From Pelecanus crispus (taxonomy: Eukaryota > Chordata > Aves > Pelecaniformes > Pelecanidae), in the NCBI RefSeq assembly GCF_030463565.1, contig NC_134646.1, positions 14,040,001 through 14,104,000 on the forward strand: 64,000 nucleotides of DNA, written 5' to 3'. The notes beneath the pieces were generated by a model that saw nothing but the letters and a program-made list of their open reading frames with translations, was not told where the DNA came from and did not search any database. The position numbers were made by a program, and so were the translations under genes. Below are positions 59,770 to 64,000 of the stretch, piece after piece. The first letter of the stretch is position 1. Every line of letters begins with the position of its first letter.

Positions 59770-60942
59770 GTAAGATGAGTACTGTAGTCCTCTTGCAGTA
59801 ACAGCACTCTCACGGCTCTGTAAACTTGAGGGGGGAGGAATGTGTGTAATCTTCTGTCACTTCTTTTTTCGGAATATTTTGTGAAAATGAAATAAATCCG
59901 TAGAACTAGAAATGCTTATGTACTGGCATCTCATCATGAGACATGCGGCTTCAGTTAGGGTTAGAAAGTAGATACAATGAACTGTAAAGCTTATTTCTAC
60001 TTTGAAAGATTCAGTCCTGCTTGGGAGTTGGGATGGCCTTGTTCTCAGTGTGTAATTTTTGATGTGTTATGAGCTGGGAAAGTAGTAGCCTTGTTGCTCA
60101 CTCACATCTTCCTTTGCATTGAGGATGGCTTGTGTGGTTACAAGACAAACTGAATCAAGGAGCCTGTCTGTGTTTAAAACTGACTTTTGGTTTTTGGTTT
60201 GGGTTTTTTTTTTTTTGTTGTTGTTGTTGTTCGTTTGTTATTTTTTTCTTTTTTCCTGGGCTTAGTGCATGGCTGTCTGAGTATTTGTGTGGAGGGCAGG
60301 AACAAGGGAAGAATAAGAGTTTCTTTGGAGAAAATGCTGGCTCAGCACATGTGAGTTGCATAAAGCTTTGCAATTTGATTCAGGTCAGAAAAGAGAAAGG
60401 TGTGTGCTCCAGTCCAAGCAGATTTCTGTAGACTGAAGCAATTTTAATTTTGTCCTTTTTATAACTGAAAATCTTTCATAAAAATACAAGAGTTTCGGGT
60501 ACTGGCTAGGCTAAAAGTTATTCTGGCATTTTGGTGTCTTCCTTTGTCTTGCAGGGATGAGCCTGTAACATGTAGTCTAGTATTAAGACTGCCCCGTGAT
60601 TAGTTGTTTTTGTAATGCATGGTGAATAGAAAAGGCTTGAAGTCGGTTTTTATCACACTGAAAATTTGGCTAATGAGCTGCTTCTCTTCCTTGTTATGGA
60701 TAATGACCCTGCTTTATGAAGTTTTGATTACGTGTTTGACTTGAATTAGTGAAATATCTTTTAGAAAGTCTCATTTATCAATGCAAGTCCAAAGAAGCAT
60801 TACTTCCCTATTGCTGTGCCTTCACTCCACCTCTCTGTTCCTGCAGCCTCTCCTGTCTACACCTTCTTTTCAGGAGACTGTAACCCTTCATTATGCCGTA
60901 TCCTCTGCTGCCTCTTCCTTTGGTCCATGGGTGGCTCAACAG

Positions 60943-61124
60943 CAGGTCACTGGAACAGGCTTCCCAGGGAAATGGTCATGGCACCAAGCCTGTCAGAGTT
61001 CAAGGAGCGTCTGGACGATGCTCTTAATCATATGGTTTAGTTTAGGTAGTCCTGCAAGGAACAGGGAGTTGGACTCGGAAGATCCTTATCGGTCCCTCCC
61101 AACTTGAGATATTCAGTGGTTCTA
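60943..61124 (+). mobile_element. CR1 LINE 3'-end fragment, plus orientation
   Basis: The plus strand carries the end of CR1 ORF2, readable as HWNRLPREMV...LSEFKERLDDALNHMV in shifted frames. The typical 3'UTR follows, with AGGGAGTTGGACTC and the decayed ending GAGATATTCAGTGGTTCT. It is old and fragmentary. Confidence 0.9.
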
Positions 61125-64000
61125 AGAGGAGCTTCAGTCTGTCTGGGCAGCTGGCTCTCCGACGGGACATCTGAGCCCCCGGACAGCTAACAGGGTGGTC
61201 TGATTGTCTGGCCCTGGGTCGGCACATGCTGTCTCCTGGCCTGGGAGTTGTTCTGTTGAGCACGCCTGGATGAGACTTTTTTCCGGCAGATGCTTTGGGA
61301 ACCAGCCCAAGTGGTATTGAAGGGATGCATTACCCTTCAAATAGATAATTACTGGTACACAGGCTGTTTACAGAAATATAAAATCATTCACGTTCTGATT
61401 TTCATGGAGGTGGTAAACACAGGAGTTAAGTATGTGACAGCCTTGTATTTTTGTAAGTGAAGCATAAAATGAAAAAAAGCGAACGGATTTTGTGTGTGTT
61501 TTACATTCCTGAGGCCTCATTTCTTCACCGCTTTTAAGAAGTATGCCTGTAACACAAACATTAGATGTTAAGGTCTTGCGAAAACTACACCAAGCTGCCC
61601 AGCTTTCCATAGCAAAAGGCAATAATTAGCTTTCAGAGTTTGTTTTTTGTTTGTTTGTTTTGTAGCGAACATCTTACATGATCAGTAGATTTCCTTTGCT
61701 ATGGATTTGCTCGCAAGCCGGCATTTCCACTTAACTGACAAATTCTGAGTTCAGAAGCGTGTGCACTTTGCCTTTGCATGTTGCAACACACTAACTAGAC
61801 TAACATCTTCTAGTCACTTTACAGGTATGTGGAGGTTCTAATAGAAACATTTTTCCATTTGAAAGGCATTTTACAGTTTAGTGTGTCTGTAGTACAAAGG
61901 GAAAGGAATCTGCATGATTGAATAAAAAAAACACCCACAGGATTATCGATCACCATTCTGCTTAAATTTGCACTTCCATTAGAAAGAAAGTTTCTAGCTT
62001 ATATTGTTCTTACAGTTTTAACTGTTTGCCATTAACCCTGTTAGGTAGATACTCCTGTTCTTCAGCTCAAAGGTTCTGAGGAAAGGTGGATCTCCACATT
62101 TTTCTCTTTTTGTTTTGACTTATTCGAACATTTAAAATAAATTGAGTCCGTATCAGTCTTGTGGACACACATAATCTCTGAGCAGCCCAGAGCTGCTCAA
62201 GAAGAATTCAGGTGGAGGCAGAGGAAAGGGTAGAATAGCAAACACAGGAGTCAAAGGAATGGAGAAGTTGGCTTTTTAGTACCCAGAAGGCTGGATGCAC
62301 TCTGAAGTAATGGAAAAAGCAGTTTACTCCATTTTTTTCCCCCTCTTACTAGCAAGTATAAAACTAGTACTTGTAGGAAGTAGGATTGACTGATTTTTCT
62401 GTTAAATATAGCTAATGAATGTTCCTGGCATTTTGCCAAATTATTCAGCCACTGTATCTGGTCAGGTACAATTCATCAAATATGTTTGGTTTTATTTCAC
62501 AAATCCCGAAGACAATATTCAATTAACTTTTGTTTGCATGTAGAAGTTAAATGTATTGAAAATGTGTTGAAGAAATATTAAATACAAAGCTATTAGAGGT
62601 GCCATATATTATGTGGAAGAGCTTTTCAGTTCCTTTAAGCAGCAGAGGATAAAGTTCTTGGAGTCATGATGTTCTGGCAGAGTAAGGTGGTGCAAATACT
62701 TCTCACCAGCCACAGCTAGTGGTCTTAGCTTCTAGTTGAATACGGTTTGAGCAGGGAGAAAAAAGTCCAAGTATTTAAGGAGTGAAACATCGTTGTATTT
62801 TGTGATGCAAACAAACAATTCAAGTGAGGAACTAAGTGTGTTCAGGCCTTGTTTAAATAGTTTTACTGATTTGTAACTCTAGTGCATACTGTGGAAGTAG
62901 CACACTGAAGAAGCAAGATGCCCTGCTGATCTGGGTTTGTGCCTATTACATTGCATGCGGACCAGAGTTTCTCAGTTTGTTTGGGACTGTTGATTATCTG
63001 TGGTCTTTATGATGCCTGGAGAGCCATACATCTTTCGTCTCTGTATCAGTTACCTTATGTGCTAGGTAGGCTTGATGAGGCATGGCCAGAACCTGTGTCC
63101 TCCAGTGGGACATTGCAATAACCAAGGTGTCTGCTGCAAGAGAGCAGGGTTTGAATTTCACCTTTAGTTGGTCATTTCTACAGTAACGCTGCTGTTCTTG
63201 AGGGTATTTATCTTTGAGCTGGTCTTCTTCCTTTCCATGCTGGCTTTGACAAGTGTTCTACTGAAAGATATAGGAACTTCCTAATGATAAAAAAGCCTGT
63301 TGAACAGCGTCTCCTCAATGGCTCTGCTGTAAATATGCCAAGTCCCTCCTGCTGGGCCATCTTCCTGTTTCTTCATTCCAGAATCTGCTCCCTGTCCCTC
63401 CACTTTCAAACTAGACGGACCTGTGCTGCTTCTTCACTAATACTTGTACCAGCAACAGTCCTTTAAAAATAATGTTCTGTCTCATAGAAGTTCAGGTGCT
63501 GACTTTAAGGTTGCTGAGGTGGCAGACTTGGAAATCTCCGCTTAAGTGATCTTGATTCAAGATTGAAGACCGATTTCCAGAATTTCACTTTTATCAGTAA
63601 CCAAATAAATTAGCACATTTTGTACACAATCATCGTTGCATTTGCATGACTGTACAGTAATCAAGTATGCTCACCACTGGAGTGTCACCACATACTATCT
63701 CATCGGAAACATGGAATTGCTAACCAGGCTTTTCCAATATCTTGGCTGTTGAGATGTCAATCACTTGTTTTTCCTTTGCCAAAAGGAATACCCTGCTTGG
63801 CTTTTCCAGAAGTAGTAGGAAAAAATATGTTTTGGTTGAAACATTGGAATGGAAGTAAAGAACAGACCTGCCGCTTTAAGCAGAGTGGCTGTTATTGTTT
63901 TTCAGAAATATTTCTCAAACTTGCTAAAGCAATTCACTACTGTTTGAAACTCAAGGATACCATTATACCATTAAGGAATCACTTGAGTAATGCTACTGTT

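Larger units (their letters stand above)
58819..64000 (+). other. NAA15: NAA15 intron 1, open at the right edge
   Basis: The first 350 bp are CpG-rich, then AT-rich sequence follows. It contains a CR1 fragment (60,943-61,124) and a 40-nt exon-like segment (59,730-59,769). No coding exon of NAA15 was found in it. Short open frames here have no support. Confidence 0.85.

Noticed and set aside
58819-64000. NAA15 exon 2 (RCYEHKQYRNGLK...)
   Set aside because: Searched for on the plus strand and not found before the right edge.
1-64000. tRNA, rRNA, CRISPR or operon-type features
   Set aside because: The sequence is vertebrate nuclear DNA and no such structure was seen.

Overview
The window is nuclear DNA from a bird. 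It has large introns, CpG-island promoters, GT-AG splicing, two pieces of CR1 (the dominant avian LINE) and two solo LTRs of an avian endogenous-retrovirus type with 5-bp target duplications. The protein-coding content matches the ELF2 - MGARP - NDUFC1 - NAA15 block (human 4q31.1; by synteny probably chromosome 4 in chicken). I cannot name the species. No prokaryotic features, CRISPR arrays, tRNA or rRNA genes were seen. Most open frames of 60-130 codons, and all the very long ones in the GC-rich islands, are not genes.

Layout. Positions 1-14,240 hold the 5' part of ELF2 on the minus strand: two coding exons (5,792-5,863 and 4,639-4,804), a 5'UTR segment, an 8-kb first intron and a CpG-island promoter (13,030-14,240). 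The ETS domain and the rest of the protein lie to the left of the window. Positions 14,240-27,000 are intergenic, with a plus-strand solo LTR at 16,005-16,542. Positions 44,877-52,737 are MGARP on the minus strand in four exons, encoding about 176 residues, with a CpG-island promoter at 52,160-53,170. A minus-strand solo LTR (53,188-53,849) sits directly behind that promoter. Positions 56,072-57,844 are NDUFC1 on the minus strand in three exons, encoding 82 residues. NDUFC1 shares a bidirectional CpG island (57,560-59,170) with NAA15 on the plus strand. Only NAA15 exon 1 (58,765-58,818) and part of intron 1 are inside the window.

The least expected part is 27,000-47,000 on the minus strand, downstream of the MGARP stop codon. 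Exon-like segments at 30,747-30,700, 30,019-29,975, 29,302-29,144 and 28,427-28,366 all enter in phase 1 and stay in frame with each other, and the last two encode acidic, Ala/Ser/Glu-rich sequence like the MGARP tail. This could be an extended or alternative 3' end of MGARP, or a separate transcript. Other exon candidates lie at 46,734-46,877, 37,903-37,962 and 40,915-40,950, the last beside a small CpG island. A perfect 41-bp duplication (27,129 and 30,298) covers a predicted splice acceptor and exon start.

Functional links: MGARP, NDUFC1 and NAA15 are neighbours with housekeeping or mitochondrial roles (mitochondrial transport, complex I, N-terminal acetylation). ELF2 is an ETS transcription factor. 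They share a neighbourhood, not an operon.
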